From: Pseudomonadota bacterium
GTDB taxonomy: Bacteria; Pseudomonadota; Alphaproteobacteria; Acetobacterales; Acetobacteraceae
Direction: 5' to 3'
Assembly: GCA_021801255.1 (NCBI GenBank)
Contig: JAJYYH010000042.1
Location: 16,151-80,150, forward strand
Length of the DNA stretch: 64,000 nt
A model generated the notes under the pieces. It was not told where the DNA came from. It was given only the letters and a program-made list of their open reading frames with translations, and did no database searches. Of this stretch, positions 18,670 to 27,554 are shown in pieces (the stretch's first letter is position 1; each line of letters begins with the position of its first letter). The position numbers and the translations under genes are program-made.

Positions 18670-19218
18670 CTATTCCTCCAATTCCGAATCCCAGTAGAGG
18701 AAATCGACCCAGGTGTGATGAACCTGCTCGCGCGCCACCGGGGCCGCGGCATGGGCGAGTTCGCGCCGGCTCGGCCGATAGGGGCGGCGCGGCAGGTGCA
18801 TTCCCGCCTCGCGTGGGGTTCTGTTGGCCTTGCGCAGATTGCAGTGCGAACAGGCGGTGACGACATTCTCCCACGTCGTGCGACCGCCGCGCGAGCGCGG
18901 GATGACGTGATCGAAGGTGAGTTCGCTGGAGGTGAATTCGTTGACGCAATACTGGCAGGTCCAGCGATCACGGCAATAGATGTTGAAGCGCGTGAAAGCG
19001 GGATAGCCATCGAGATGCAGATAGCGCTTGAGTGCCACCACGCTCGGCACCCGCATCGCCCGGCGCGGCGAGCGGATCACCTCGTCGTACTCGGCAACAA
19101 GATTAACGCGGCTCAAAACCAGGGCGCTGACCGCGTCCTTCCAGTGCCAGGACGAAAGCGGGAACCGCGAAAGCGGCCGGAAATCGGCATTCAGAACCAG
19201 GGTTTGCAGATCGTTCAT
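18670..19218 (-). CDS. HNH endonuclease family protein
   Basis: 182-residue protein of the stand-alone HNH family common in alphaproteobacteria. Zinc-binding pairs are C88-x2-C91 and C123-x2-C126, flanking the HNH core with D103-H104 and N118. The N-terminus (VLNADFRPLSRFPLSSWHWKDAV) is the conserved region of this family, whose cellular role is not established. It is single, convergent with the cytochrome gene, and has no methylase or phage genes nearby, so a restriction role is not supported. Confidence 0.88.
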   Translation of the reverse strand: MNDLQTLVLNADFRPLSRFPLSSWHWKDAVSALVLSRVNLVAEYDEVIRSPRRAMRVPSVVALKRYLHLDGYPAFTRFNIYCRDRWTCQYCVNEFTSSELTFDHVIPRSRGGRTTWENVVTACSHCNLRKANRTPREAGMHLPRRPYRPSRRELAHAAAPVAREQVHHTWVDFLYWDSELEE

Positions 19219-19503
19219 TCGCGGCCAGGCGCTTGTTCAGCGGCGGCGCGCCGCCTTCGCCGCGACAAAACCGGTTTCGCGTGTCGGCGAAACACGGCGG
19301 GAGAAATATCGTCGGTCTGCCGGTCTCGGGGCAAAAGCCGCTCCTTCTCGGGCAAGGCCCAATGCCTGGGACGGAACGAACACCCCGACCGCCAGATATT
19401 GTGCGCTACAGAGATGTGGGGCTTTTATCGCAGAGCGCCAAGGGGCCTGCAACCCCGGTTGCGGCCAATTCATCGATCCGTCATGGAAATCCGAGCCTCC
19501 CGC

Positions 19504-20352
19504 ATGGCCTTCACCACCCGCTTCGCCCCTTCCCCGACCGGATATCTCCATCTCGGCCATGCCTTCAGCGCGCTGTTTGCCGCCGAGGCGGCGGGCGGCG
19601 GGCGTTTCCTGCTCCGCATCGAGGATATCGACCCGGCGCGCTGCCGCCCCGCGTTTACGGCGGCCATTCTGGAGGATCTCGCCTGGCTCGGGCTCACCTG
19701 GGCAGGCGAGGTGCGCGAGCAATCGGCGCATTTCGCCGAATACCGCGCTGTGCTGATGGCGCTTCTCGCACGCGGTCTGGTCTATCCCTGTTTCTGCTCG
19801 CGCGCCACGATCGCGCGCGAAATCGCCGCCGCCGCCGTCGCCCCGCATGCGCCGGACGGTGCGCCACTCTATCCCGGCACCTGCCGCGGGCTCGATGCGG
19901 CGACCCGCCATGCCCGGATCGCGGCCGGCGAGCCCCATGCCTGGCGGCTCGACATGGCGCGCGCGCTGGGCGCTCTCGATGGCCCGCTCGGGTATGAGGA
20001 GCGCGGGGTTGGGTTGGTCCGCTGCGATCCCGCCGGTTTCGGCGATGTCGTGCTCGGGCGCAAGGATGTGCCGGCGAGCTATCATCTGGCGGTGACCCAT
20101 GACGACGCCCTGCAAGGCGTGACGCTGGTAACAAGGGGCGAGGATCTGCGCCCGGCGACCGATCTGCATCGGCTGCTCCAGGCGCTGATGGGCTGGCCGA
20201 CGCCGGCCTACGCGCATCATCCGCTGCTCCGCGACGCCGCCGGCAGGCGGCTCGCCAAGCGGGATGGCGTGGCGAGCCTGCGCAGCCTCCGGGCGCGGGG
20301 GCTGACGCCCGCGGAAGTCCGCCGCCTCGCGAGACCGACCCCCGCCCCCTGA
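19504..20352 (+). CDS. gluQ: Glutamyl-Q tRNA(Asp) synthetase
   Basis: Truncated GluRS paralogue that attaches glutamate to queuosine at the wobble position of tRNA(Asp). The 282 residues contain only the catalytic domain: the class I motif PSPTGYLHLGH, IEDIDPAR, a zinc-region PCFCSR and a KMSKS variant RLAKRDG near residue 255; the anticodon-binding domain of GluRS is absent, as expected. Two in-frame ATGs, 21 bp apart, are possible; neither has a strong ribosome binding site. The 285-bp spacer upstream shows no gene. Confidence 0.9.
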   Translation: MAFTTRFAPSPTGYLHLGHAFSALFAAEAAGGGRFLLRIEDIDPARCRPAFTAAILEDLAWLGLTWAGEVREQSAHFAEYRAVLMALLARGLVYPCFCSRATIAREIAAAAVAPHAPDGAPLYPGTCRGLDAATRHARIAAGEPHAWRLDMARALGALDGPLGYEERGVGLVRCDPAGFGDVVLGRKDVPASYHLAVTHDDALQGVTLVTRGEDLRPATDLHRLLQALMGWPTPAYAHHPLLRDAAGRRLAKRDGVASLRSLRARGLTPAEVRRLARPTPAP

Positions 20353-20363
20353 CTCTCCGGGAC

Positions 20364-20410
20364 GGGGGTCTGGGGCCTCAGGCCCCAGCGGGTCGAGGGC
20401 AGAGCCCTCG
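20364..20410. repeat. GC-rich palindromic spacer repeat, module B copy 1
   Basis: Two hairpins in series: TGGGGCC-tca-GGCCCCA, then GCGGGTC, then GAGGGC-aga-GCCCTC. The same order and linker occur at 25812-25851. It lies 12 bp past the gluQ stop, before the convergent cysI gene, and could act as a terminator for either. Confidence 0.8.
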
Positions 20411-20457
20411 CCCTATACTATCATTTGGCCCGCCGCCGCCGACCCACCCGGCGCGCT

Positions 20458-22158
20458 TCATGCGGCACGACTGGCGCGGCCGAGTGCCAGCAGCGCGGCG
20501 GCACCCAGTCGATCGCAGAAATCGCCAAAACCCTCCCCGGGCTGGCGGGTTTGGGCAAAAGCGGCGAAGAGCGGCGCGAGAGTGGCGGCGAGATCGGCCT
20601 CGGCGATTTTGTCGAGGAGCTTGAAGGAGAGCCGCGTGCCCGCGAAATCCCCCCCGACATAGAGCGCGTAATGCCCCGGCATCCGCCCGACGATGCCGAT
20701 ATCCCCGGCATAGGGCCGGGTGCAGCCATTGGGGCAGCCGGTGATGCGGAGGCTGATGCGCTCATCGGCGAGATCGTAGCGCGCCAGCGCCGCCGCGATT
20801 GCCGTGACGATCGGCGCGCGCACCCGCTCGGCCTCGGCGAGCGCGAGGCCGCAGGTGGGCAGCGCCGGGCAGGCCAGCGCCCAGCGCGCCAGCGGCGTCA
20901 GATCCTCGGCCAAAGCGACGCCATGGGCGCGCAGCACCGCCTCGACCGGCGCGCGCTGATCGGGCGCGAGGTCAGCGAGCAGAACATCCTGCTGCGGCGT
21001 CATGATCGGGGCGGCGGTGAAGCGGGCGATGATGTCGCGGAGCGCGGTGCGGAGCGCGCAGCCGGGGCGATCCTCGATCCGCCCGGAGGGAACCGGCACG
21101 CCAAGCCAGAAGCGGCCATCGCCTTGGGCGTGCCAGCCGAGGATTTCGGGCATTTCGAGCTTCGGCAGCGGCAGCGATGGGGCGAGCGGGGCGCCGAAAT
21201 AGAACGCCAGTTTTTCCCGCACCCAGGCCGGGCCGCGATCGTCGAGGAGGTATTTCAACCGGGCGCGGCGCCGATCGGCACGGTTGCCCCAGTCGCGCTG
21301 GAGCGCAATGACGGCCTCGACTCCGCGCAGCAGATCGTCAGGGGCGATGCAGGCGAGGGGCGTGGCCAGGCGCGGATAGGTCGCGGGCTTGTTGTGCGTC
21401 ATGCCGAGCCCGCCGCCGAGCGCGAAATTATAGCCGAGCAGGCGCTCGCCCTCATGGAGCGCTATGATCCCAAGATCATTGGTCAGCACATCGATCGCGT
21501 TGTCGGCGGGTACGGCGAGGCCGATCTTGAATTTGCGCGGCAGATAGGTCGGGCCATAGAGCGGCTCGGTCTCGGGCGCGGCGCCGAGTTCGGCTTGCGC
21601 GGCCGCGTCGAGAAAGAGTTCGTGATAGGCGCGGCTGGCCGGCAGGAGGGCCGCGGAAAGCCTGCGTGCGTCGCTGCGGAGCCGGCGATGGATCGCGTCC
21701 TGACGCGGTGCCGGGGTGGTGGTGATGTTGCGCACGACATCGCCGCAGGCCGCGCTCGTGGTCAGCAGGGCGCGGTTGATGGCGGCGATGGCGGGTTTGA
21801 GATCGCCCTTGATGACGCCGTGGAACTGCACGCCCTGGCGGGTGGTGATACGGAGCGTGCCATTGGCGTAGTCGTCGGCCAGCGCGTCGAGGGCAAGATA
21901 TTGCGCCGGCGTCAGCATTCCCCCCGGCATGCGCACCCGTACCATGAAGGAGAATTCCTTCGCCTCGCCGCGCTGCTTGCGCGCGGTCGCGGTATCACGG
22001 TCGTGCTGTTCGTAGGTGCCGTGGAATTTCAGCAGGTTATAGCTTGCCTCGCTGACCTCGGTACCGGGGGCGGCGAGATCGGCGGCGATGTCGCCGCGCA
22101 GAAGGCGGCTAGCCTCCTTGAGGCGTTCGACGCCACTCGGCGGGAGAGAAAGGGTCAT
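20458..22158 (-). CDS. cysI: Sulfite reductase haemoprotein (CysI-type)
   Basis: Assimilatory sulfite reductase catalytic subunit, 566 residues, reducing sulfite to sulfide for cysteine synthesis in the cytosol. The substrate-binding half includes TLRITTRQGVQFHGV. The sirohaem/4Fe-4S cysteines occur in CPALPTCGLALAEAE and TGCPNGCTRPYAGDIG, matching the two-pair arrangement of CysI. No flavoprotein CysJ is next to it, so the electron donor (ferredoxin or a distant CysJ) is unknown. The leader holds a long hairpin covering the Shine-Dalgarno. Confidence 0.93.
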   Translation of the reverse strand: MTLSLPPSGVERLKEASRLLRGDIAADLAAPGTEVSEASYNLLKFHGTYEQHDRDTATARKQRGEAKEFSFMVRVRMPGGMLTPAQYLALDALADDYANGTLRITTRQGVQFHGVIKGDLKPAIAAINRALLTTSAACGDVVRNITTTPAPRQDAIHRRLRSDARRLSAALLPASRAYHELFLDAAAQAELGAAPETEPLYGPTYLPRKFKIGLAVPADNAIDVLTNDLGIIALHEGERLLGYNFALGGGLGMTHNKPATYPRLATPLACIAPDDLLRGVEAVIALQRDWGNRADRRRARLKYLLDDRGPAWVREKLAFYFGAPLAPSLPLPKLEMPEILGWHAQGDGRFWLGVPVPSGRIEDRPGCALRTALRDIIARFTAAPIMTPQQDVLLADLAPDQRAPVEAVLRAHGVALAEDLTPLARWALACPALPTCGLALAEAERVRAPIVTAIAAALARYDLADERISLRITGCPNGCTRPYAGDIGIVGRMPGHYALYVGGDFAGTRLSFKLLDKIAEADLAATLAPLFAAFAQTRQPGEGFGDFCDRLGAAALLALGRASRAA

Positions 22159-22165
22159 GGCCGGC

Positions 22166-22202
22166 CTCCGTTGCGGCGCCTATCAACGGCGCCGCAACGG
22201 AG
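22166..22202 (-). promoter_or_regulatory. Perfect 15-bp leader hairpin that sequesters the cysI ribosome binding site
   Basis: CTCCGTTGCGGCGCC, a 7-nt loop and its exact complement end 7 nt before the cysI ATG. The 3' arm contains GGAG, the only Shine-Dalgarno sequence available, so the folded mRNA should block initiation. This predicts translational control or attenuation of cysI. What opens the stem (ligand, protein or coupling) is not evident. Confidence 0.7.
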
Positions 22203-22221
22203 TTAGCAAAATTTATGCTAA
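22203..22221 (-). promoter_or_regulatory. Candidate operator TTAGCA-N7-TGCTAA at the predicted cysI start site
   Basis: A perfect 6-bp inverted repeat with a 7-bp AT spacer overlaps the predicted transcription start of cysI. Two more palindromes lie just upstream: TGAAATTTCA inside the promoter spacer and ACAAAATTTTGT at 22247-22258. The AT-rich block contrasts sharply with its surroundings. The nearby Rrf2 regulator is a plausible ligand but this is inference. Confidence 0.45.
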
Positions 22222-22250
22222 ATTAAAACGTGAAATTTCATATTCCACAA
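22222..22250 (-). promoter_or_regulatory. Candidate sigma-70 promoter of cysI
   Basis: TTGTGG, 17-bp spacer, TTTAAT on the minus strand, giving a predicted start near 22215 and a leader of about 57 nt that includes the long hairpin. Based on pattern match only. Confidence 0.45.
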
Positions 22251-22258
22251 AATTTTGT

Positions 22259-22897
22259 CTACCCTTCGCGCGGCAGATCGACGATGCGCAGATAAGGCTT
22301 CAGCGTCTTCCAGCCCTGGGGAAATCGCTCTTTCGCCTCTGCGTCAGAAAGGCTCGGCACGATGATCGCGGGCTGGCCCTTCTGCCAGTTCACCGGGGTC
22401 GCGACCTTCATCCGGTCGGTGAGCTGGAGACTGTCCACCACCCGCAGGATTTCGGCGAAATTCCGCCCGGTGGCCGGCGGATAGGTCATGGTGAGGCGGA
22501 TTTTCTTTGCCGGGTCGATGATGAAGACGCTGCGCACGGTGAGGAGCGGGTCGGCCAGGGGGTGCACCATGCCGTAGAGCGTCGAAACCTTGCGGTCGGC
22601 GTCCGCGAGCATGGGGAAATTCACCGTCTGGCCCTGGGTCTCGGCGATGTCCTTCTCCCAGCCCTTGTGGCTGTCGGCGGGATCGACCGAGAGGCCGATC
22701 ACTTTGACGTTGCGTTTCTCCCACTCCGGCTTGAGCCGCGCCACCTCGCCCAGTTCGGTGGTGCAGACCGGGGTGTAATCCTTCGGGTGGCTGAACAGAA
22801 TGCCCCAGGAATTTCCCAGCCATTCGTGAAACCGGATGCGGCCCTCGGTGCTCTCTTGTTCGAAATCGGGCGCGATCTGCCCGAGCTGGATGGTCAT
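22259..22897 (-). CDS. 1-Cys peroxiredoxin (Prx6 type)
   Basis: 212-residue thiol peroxidase that reduces hydrogen and organic peroxides. The peroxidatic C45 sits in DYTPVCTTELG, and it is the only cysteine, so no internal resolving cysteine exists. The C-terminal extension with RNFAEILRVVDSLQLTDRMKVATPVNW is typical of the Prx6/AhpE-like long form. AAGGAG precedes the ATG. It lies 27 bp behind the Rrf2 regulator on the same strand, so the two are probably one transcript. Confidence 0.94.
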   Translation of the reverse strand: MTIQLGQIAPDFEQESTEGRIRFHEWLGNSWGILFSHPKDYTPVCTTELGEVARLKPEWEKRNVKVIGLSVDPADSHKGWEKDIAETQGQTVNFPMLADADRKVSTLYGMVHPLADPLLTVRSVFIIDPAKKIRLTMTYPPATGRNFAEILRVVDSLQLTDRMKVATPVNWQKGQPAIIVPSLSDAEAKERFPQGWKTLKPYLRIVDLPREG

Positions 22898-22924
22898 GCG
22901 AGGTCTCCTTATGACGCGTTGAAG

Positions 22925-23374
22925 TCAGATGACAAAAGCGATCGGCTCGCTCGCCGGGGGACGGAGCCCGGCGGCACGGGCGCGGCGCAGCAATTCATCG
23001 AGGCTGACGGCCGCGAGGCGCGCGGCCAGTGCCGCCTCAAGCTCCGCCCAGAGCGGCAGCACGACAGCGCGTGCCAAACCGCCGCTTGCCGCCACCTCGT
23101 CCAGCTCGCCCGCCTCGGCGCTCGCGCTGAGGATCTCATCGAGACGGATATCACGCGCCGAGCGGCCCAGACGGTAGCCGCCGCGCGGCCCGCGCAGGCT
23201 TTCCAGCAAACCAGCGCGCGACAGCGCCTGCAGCAGCGGCTCCATCCCGCGCCGCGCGAGGCCGAGCCGCTCGGCGATGTCAGCCGCGCTCACCGTCGCG
23301 TTGCGCCCGCCATGAAAGGCGATGTCCAGCATCACGGCAACCGCCATCAGGCCCTTCTCGCGCCGCAATAGCAT
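22925..23374 (-). CDS. Rrf2-family transcriptional regulator without Fe-S cysteines
   Basis: 149-residue winged-helix regulator. The N-terminus (MLLRREKGLMAVAVMLDIA), the helix-turn-helix AADIAERLGLARRGMEPLLQAL and the wing RGPRGGYRLGR are typical of Rrf2. Cysteine is completely absent, so it cannot hold an IscR-type cluster and is more like CymR, which senses cysteine supply through CysK. The setting fits: divergent from cysK, upstream of peroxiredoxin and near cysI. CymR-like function is inference. Confidence 0.88.
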   Translation of the reverse strand: MLLRREKGLMAVAVMLDIAFHGGRNATVSAADIAERLGLARRGMEPLLQALSRAGLLESLRGPRGGYRLGRSARDIRLDEILSASAEAGELDEVAASGGLARAVVLPLWAELEAALAARLAAVSLDELLRRARAAGLRPPASEPIAFVI

Positions 23375-23428
23375 CTTTCACGCCGCTCCCCGGTCGATTT
23401 CACCGCTTTTCCTGGTGGATTTTCGGGA

Positions 23429-23434
23429 TATAAT
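23429..23434 (+). promoter_or_regulatory. TATAAT -10 element of cysK
   Basis: A perfect TATAAT lies 7 bp before the second candidate ATG of cysK and overlaps the first (TATAATG). The -35 region (TTTTCC at 23407) is poor, as in activator-dependent promoters. If used, transcription would begin at or next to the ATG at 23442, giving a leaderless mRNA. Confidence 0.4.
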
Positions 23435-23441
23435 GGCATTT

Positions 23442-24431
<990 letters not shown>

Positions 24432-24460
24432 AGCGAAGCAGGGACCACGCACCGGCGTCC

Positions 24461-25018
24461 TCAAGCGGGCGGGGTCGCGACACCGGGCATGGCGGGCGCG
24501 TCCGTTCCCTCGCCGACATCCGGCCCCGCGGCCGAGGCAAGGCCGCGCGCCGCCACGATCTCTTGCCATAGGCGCAAGACACTCACCGCCGTGCCATCGG
24601 CGATGATGCAATGTCCCTGGCCATCAAGCGCGTAGAGCGTGGCCTCCGGTTCGCCGCGCAGCCGCCTGATCCCGTCATTGATGACCTCGAGCGCCGCGAT
24701 GATCTGGTCGGGGCTCTCTAACCGGGCATGGCGCTGCATATCGGCGAGCCGGAAGGCCCGCAGCCCTGGTGCGGCCGGCATTGCCGGCTCGCGCCCAAGC
24801 TCGAAAAACACCGCGACCACCGGCAGCATCCCAGCGATCGAGGAAAGCAGAACACGCGCCTCTTCGAGGCTGCAACTAATCAGATGCTGCCGCGGCGCGG
24901 CCGGGGCGGCGGCATTCAAGCCAAAACCGAGCGCGGTCGAGATCTCGTGCTCCAGCCAGCGCCGCACGTCCGGGGGCGCGGCGCGGATTTGCTCCGGCGA
25001 TAAAGTAATCCCGACCAT
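24461..25018 (-). CDS. Conserved-looking protein of unknown function co-transcribed with hsp20
   Basis: 185 residues, not recognised. No signal peptide or transmembrane helix is obvious. The protein begins VGITLSPEQIRAAPPDVRRWLEHEIS, contains two cysteines well apart and ends in an Ala/Pro-rich tail of about 25 residues. A helical stretch around residues 50-110 is the most ordered part. GGAGAA precedes the ATG, and hsp20 ends 32 bp upstream on the same strand, so it is probably the second gene of a heat-shock transcript. Function cannot be inferred. Confidence 0.75.
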   Translation of the reverse strand: MVGITLSPEQIRAAPPDVRRWLEHEISTALGFGLNAAAPAAPRQHLISCSLEEARVLLSSIAGMLPVVAVFFELGREPAMPAAPGLRAFRLADMQRHARLESPDQIIAALEVINDGIRRLRGEPEATLYALDGQGHCIIADGTAVSVLRLWQEIVAARGLASAAGPDVGEGTDAPAMPGVATPPA

Positions 25019-25050
25019 CGCTCGTTCTCCTTACTTGCCCAAACCCTGCT

Positions 25051-25557
25051 TCAGGTTGCTGCGGTCTTGATATCGATCTTCTTTTGCTGCTGCTGCGCCG
25101 CCGGGGTTTTGGGCAGTGTCAGATGCAACACACCTTTGTTGAACTCGGCACTGATCTTGTCGCGGTCGATGCCGTCGGGCAGCGCGAAGGCCCGCTGGAA
25201 CGCGCCGTACGAGCGTTCGGCGAGATAGTAGTCCTTCTCCTTGCTCTCGCTTTCCTGGCGCTTTTCACCTTTCAGCACGAGCGTGTCGCCATTGAGCGCG
25301 ATTTCGATGTCTTTCTCACTCATGCCGGGTAGCTCGGCGGCGATCCGATAGGCCTCGGTATCCTCGCTGATATCAACCGCCGGCAGCGCCACAGCGGCCG
25401 CCGCCTCGCTCCGAAAGAACGGGAACGAGGGCATGCCGAAACCGGTGGTAAAGCGATCGAAAAGCCGGTCCATCTCGTTGCGGAAAGACCGGAAGACATC
25501 CGTCGAGCCGACCGGCGTCGGCGCGGCGGGCTTGACCTGGAGGGGTTCGTTGGCCAT
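25051..25557 (-). CDS. Small heat-shock protein Hsp20
   Basis: 168-residue alpha-crystallin chaperone that binds unfolding proteins without ATP. The alpha-crystallin domain starts at about residue 63 (PAVDISEDTEAYRIAAELPGM) and ends with the conserved GVLHLTLPKTP; the C-terminus KKIDIKTAA carries an IxI-like motif used for oligomer contacts. The start ATG has AAGGAG 9 nt upstream; a longer open frame upstream has no Hsp20 features. The leader may fold over the ribosome binding site. Confidence 0.94.
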   Translation of the reverse strand: MANEPLQVKPAAPTPVGSTDVFRSFRNEMDRLFDRFTTGFGMPSFPFFRSEAAAAVALPAVDISEDTEAYRIAAELPGMSEKDIEIALNGDTLVLKGEKRQESESKEKDYYLAERSYGAFQRAFALPDGIDRDKISAEFNKGVLHLTLPKTPAAQQQQKKIDIKTAAT

Positions 25558-25883
25558 CGCTCGATCTCCTTGATTGCATAGAGAACAACAGTTTCCGTTG
25601 CGCCGGGGCAACGCAACGGACCCCGGCGCATATTCAATCATGGCCGCATCCGCCGCGCGGCGCATTGACCTGGATCAGAGACGATCCTTGACGCGGCGTT
25701 CGCTAAGGCGGTGTTAAGAAATAAACGCCGCATGGCAATTATCAGACCAGGGGCTTCGCCCCTGCCCCCACCAAAGGCAAGGCCTTTGGAAACCTTCCCG
25801 AAACGCGGGTCTGGGGCCGCTGGCCCCAGCGGGTCCAGGGCAGTGCCCTGGTCTTGTTTTAATGCGATATTTCTACACGAGCC
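25558..25883. other. Spacer of 326 bp between hsp20 and the MoeA/MocA fusion gene: hsp20 leader plus repeats
   Basis: No coding gene is supported here. On the minus strand the first 65 bp contain the hsp20 leader: a TCCGTTGC/GCAACGGA stem at 25594-25620 and a short UCUCU/GGAGA pairing (25565-25569 with 25580-25584) that would cover the Shine-Dalgarno. Positions 25749-25860 hold the composite palindromic repeat. The section between shows nothing recognisable. Confidence 0.6.
25747..25860. repeat. Composite palindromic spacer repeat (modules A and B), with terminator-like end
   Basis: Four hairpins in a row: AGGGGC-ttc-GCCCCT, CCAAAGGC-aag-GCCTTTGG, TGGGGCC-gct-GGCCCCA and CCAGGGC-agt-GCCCTGG. 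The first two match the module at 13380 and 30674, the last two match the module at 20364. The last hairpin is followed by TCTTGTTTT on the plus strand, a good intrinsic-terminator form, although no plus-strand gene ends nearby. Confidence 0.85.
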
Positions 25884-27548
25884 CTAAGGCGCCTCCGCGG
25901 GCAGCACCGGGCGAAAGCGCGCTGGAAGCTCCGCGAGGCTTTCCGGCGTATCGACATCACGCAACACCGCCTCCTCGCCGATTTCCACCTCGGCTACCTG
26001 CTCGGCGTGACGGGCGAGGAGGGCACGCGCCCCGGTATCGCCGGAAAGTGCTCGCATCTCGGCGAAAAATCCCCGGTCCCAGAGGATCGGATTCCCCCTC
26101 TGGCCGCGATGGGTCGGCACCACGATCCGCCGCCCCTCATCGGGATCGTAGGCCGCGACCAGCCGCTCGATGACGCGCGCGGTGATAAGCGGCATGTCGC
26201 CCAAACACACCAGCGCCGCCGCGACCTCGGCGGGCAATGCGGAGAGGCCGGCGCGCAGGCTTGCCGACAGCCCCTCGGCATAATCCGCCGCCTCGACAAA
26301 CTCGATTTGCCGCCCGCGCAGCGCGGCGCGGACATCCGCCCCGCGATACCCGAGCACGACGACAATCGGCCGGGCCGGGGAAGACAGCAGATTGTCCACC
26401 ACGCGCGCGATGATCGGCTTGCCGGTACGGTCGGCGAGCAGCAATTTATGATGTGGCGCCATGCGCGACGACCGCCCGGCGGCCAGCACGACGGCGGCGA
26501 TGCAAGGCCGCCCCGGCGCCGCCGCCACAACCGCCGCTGGCACCGCCCGCGCCCTCGGCAGCGGCCGGGCGCTGATATCCTTGAGGAGACCACCGACTCC
26601 AAGCCGCGTCACCTCCGCCGGCCCGACATCGAGGCCGGCGGCGAGGCGTCGCAGCACGAAATCGATGCCGTTGGGCTTCGGGCTGCCGGCGCAACCGGGC
26701 AGCACCAGCGCTGGCTTGGCGCCGATGTGCCCGATGCAGATCAGATTGCCGGGATCGACCGGCATGCCGAAATGGCGGATCTCGCCGCCCGCCCGCACAA
26801 TCGCCATTGGCCCGACATCGCGCCGATCGACCACCGCCGAGGCCCCGGCGATCAGCAGAAGTTCGGCCCCCGCGGCTTGCAGGGCAACCAGTTCAGCGCT
26901 GATCGCTGCTTCCTCGTGCTTGCAGCGTCGCGGCGGGAGCAAGCTGCCACCAAGCCCGTTGATGCGCGCCTCGGTCGCCGCGATGGTGTTTTCGGCAATG
27001 CTTTCCTTGAGCCCCGGCAATTCGGTGAGCACCAGCCCGACCTTGAGCGGGCGGAAGGGATGCACCGCCAACATCGGCCCGGCGGCGCGCGCCAACGCTT
27101 CGACGCGGGCGAGTTTTTCTTCTCCAACCGCAAAGGGGATGATTTTTACGGTCGCCACCATCTCGCGTGGGGCAACGAGGCTGCCATCCGCGAGCGTCCC
27201 GAGGGTGAGCGCTTCATCGACGGCATTGAGCCGATCGACGGCCGCGCGATCGACAATGAACAGGCCGCGCGCCGCCGCACTCAGATTGACCCGCCCGGTG
27301 CCGGCGCGGCTGGCCACGATCCCCGGCGCTGAAAGCGCCGCGGCGAGCCGGCTCGCCGCCTCGTTCTCGCCGACATCGCCGGCTTCGAGCTTCGCCGCGA
27401 TGACCTGCTCATAGCCAGCCTCGCGCAAAGCAGCGACGGCGTCGGCGTCGAGCACCGTGCCTTTCTTGATCACGCGCCCCGGCAGGCGAAGCGTGTGCGC
27501 GAGGATCGCACCCTCGGCCTCGCCCAGCGCCACGCCGCCGAAAATCAC
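25884..27548 (-). CDS. Fusion of MoeA-like molybdopterin-binding domain and MocA-type Mo-cofactor cytidylyltransferase
   Basis: About 554 residues. The N-terminal 330 residues (MIFGGVALGEAEGAILAHTLRLPG...) are the molybdopterin-binding-like domain, with PVDPGNLICIGHIG and LPGCAGSPKPNGIDFVL. The rest is a MobA/MocA nucleotidyltransferase with LAAGRSSRMAPHHKLLL and the metal region CLGDMPLI. Such fusions make or load the cytosine-dinucleotide form of Mo cofactor for xanthine-oxidase-family enzymes. The GTG used gives M-I-F-G and forms a GTGA overlap with the preceding stop; a GTG three codons earlier is possible. Confidence 0.87.
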   Translation of the reverse strand: MIFGGVALGEAEGAILAHTLRLPGRVIKKGTVLDADAVAALREAGYEQVIAAKLEAGDVGENEAASRLAAALSAPGIVASRAGTGRVNLSAAARGLFIVDRAAVDRLNAVDEALTLGTLADGSLVAPREMVATVKIIPFAVGEEKLARVEALARAAGPMLAVHPFRPLKVGLVLTELPGLKESIAENTIAATEARINGLGGSLLPPRRCKHEEAAISAELVALQAAGAELLLIAGASAVVDRRDVGPMAIVRAGGEIRHFGMPVDPGNLICIGHIGAKPALVLPGCAGSPKPNGIDFVLRRLAAGLDVGPAEVTRLGVGGLLKDISARPLPRARAVPAAVVAAAPGRPCIAAVVLAAGRSSRMAPHHKLLLADRTGKPIIARVVDNLLSSPARPIVVVLGYRGADVRAALRGRQIEFVEAADYAEGLSASLRAGLSALPAEVAAALVCLGDMPLITARVIERLVAAYDPDEGRRIVVPTHRGQRGNPILWDRGFFAEMRALSGDTGARALLARHAEQVAEVEIGEEAVLRDVDTPESLAELPARFRPVLPAEAP

Positions 27549-27554
27549 GCCGCC
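27543..27554. repeat. 12-bp direct repeat, right copy, flanking the inserted gene
   Basis: AATCACGCCGCC (GGCGGCGTGATT on the coding strand). An identical copy lies at 28430-28441. This copy spans the stop of the inserted gene and the start of the MoeA/MocA fusion gene. Confidence 0.75.

Noticed and set aside
18670..19218. HNH gene as part of a restriction or phage system
   Set aside because: No methyltransferase, terminase or other phage gene nearby; it is a widespread stand-alone family.
19219..19503. Possible small gene between the HNH gene and gluQ
   Set aside because: Several short open frames exist but none has a ribosome binding site or protein-like composition.
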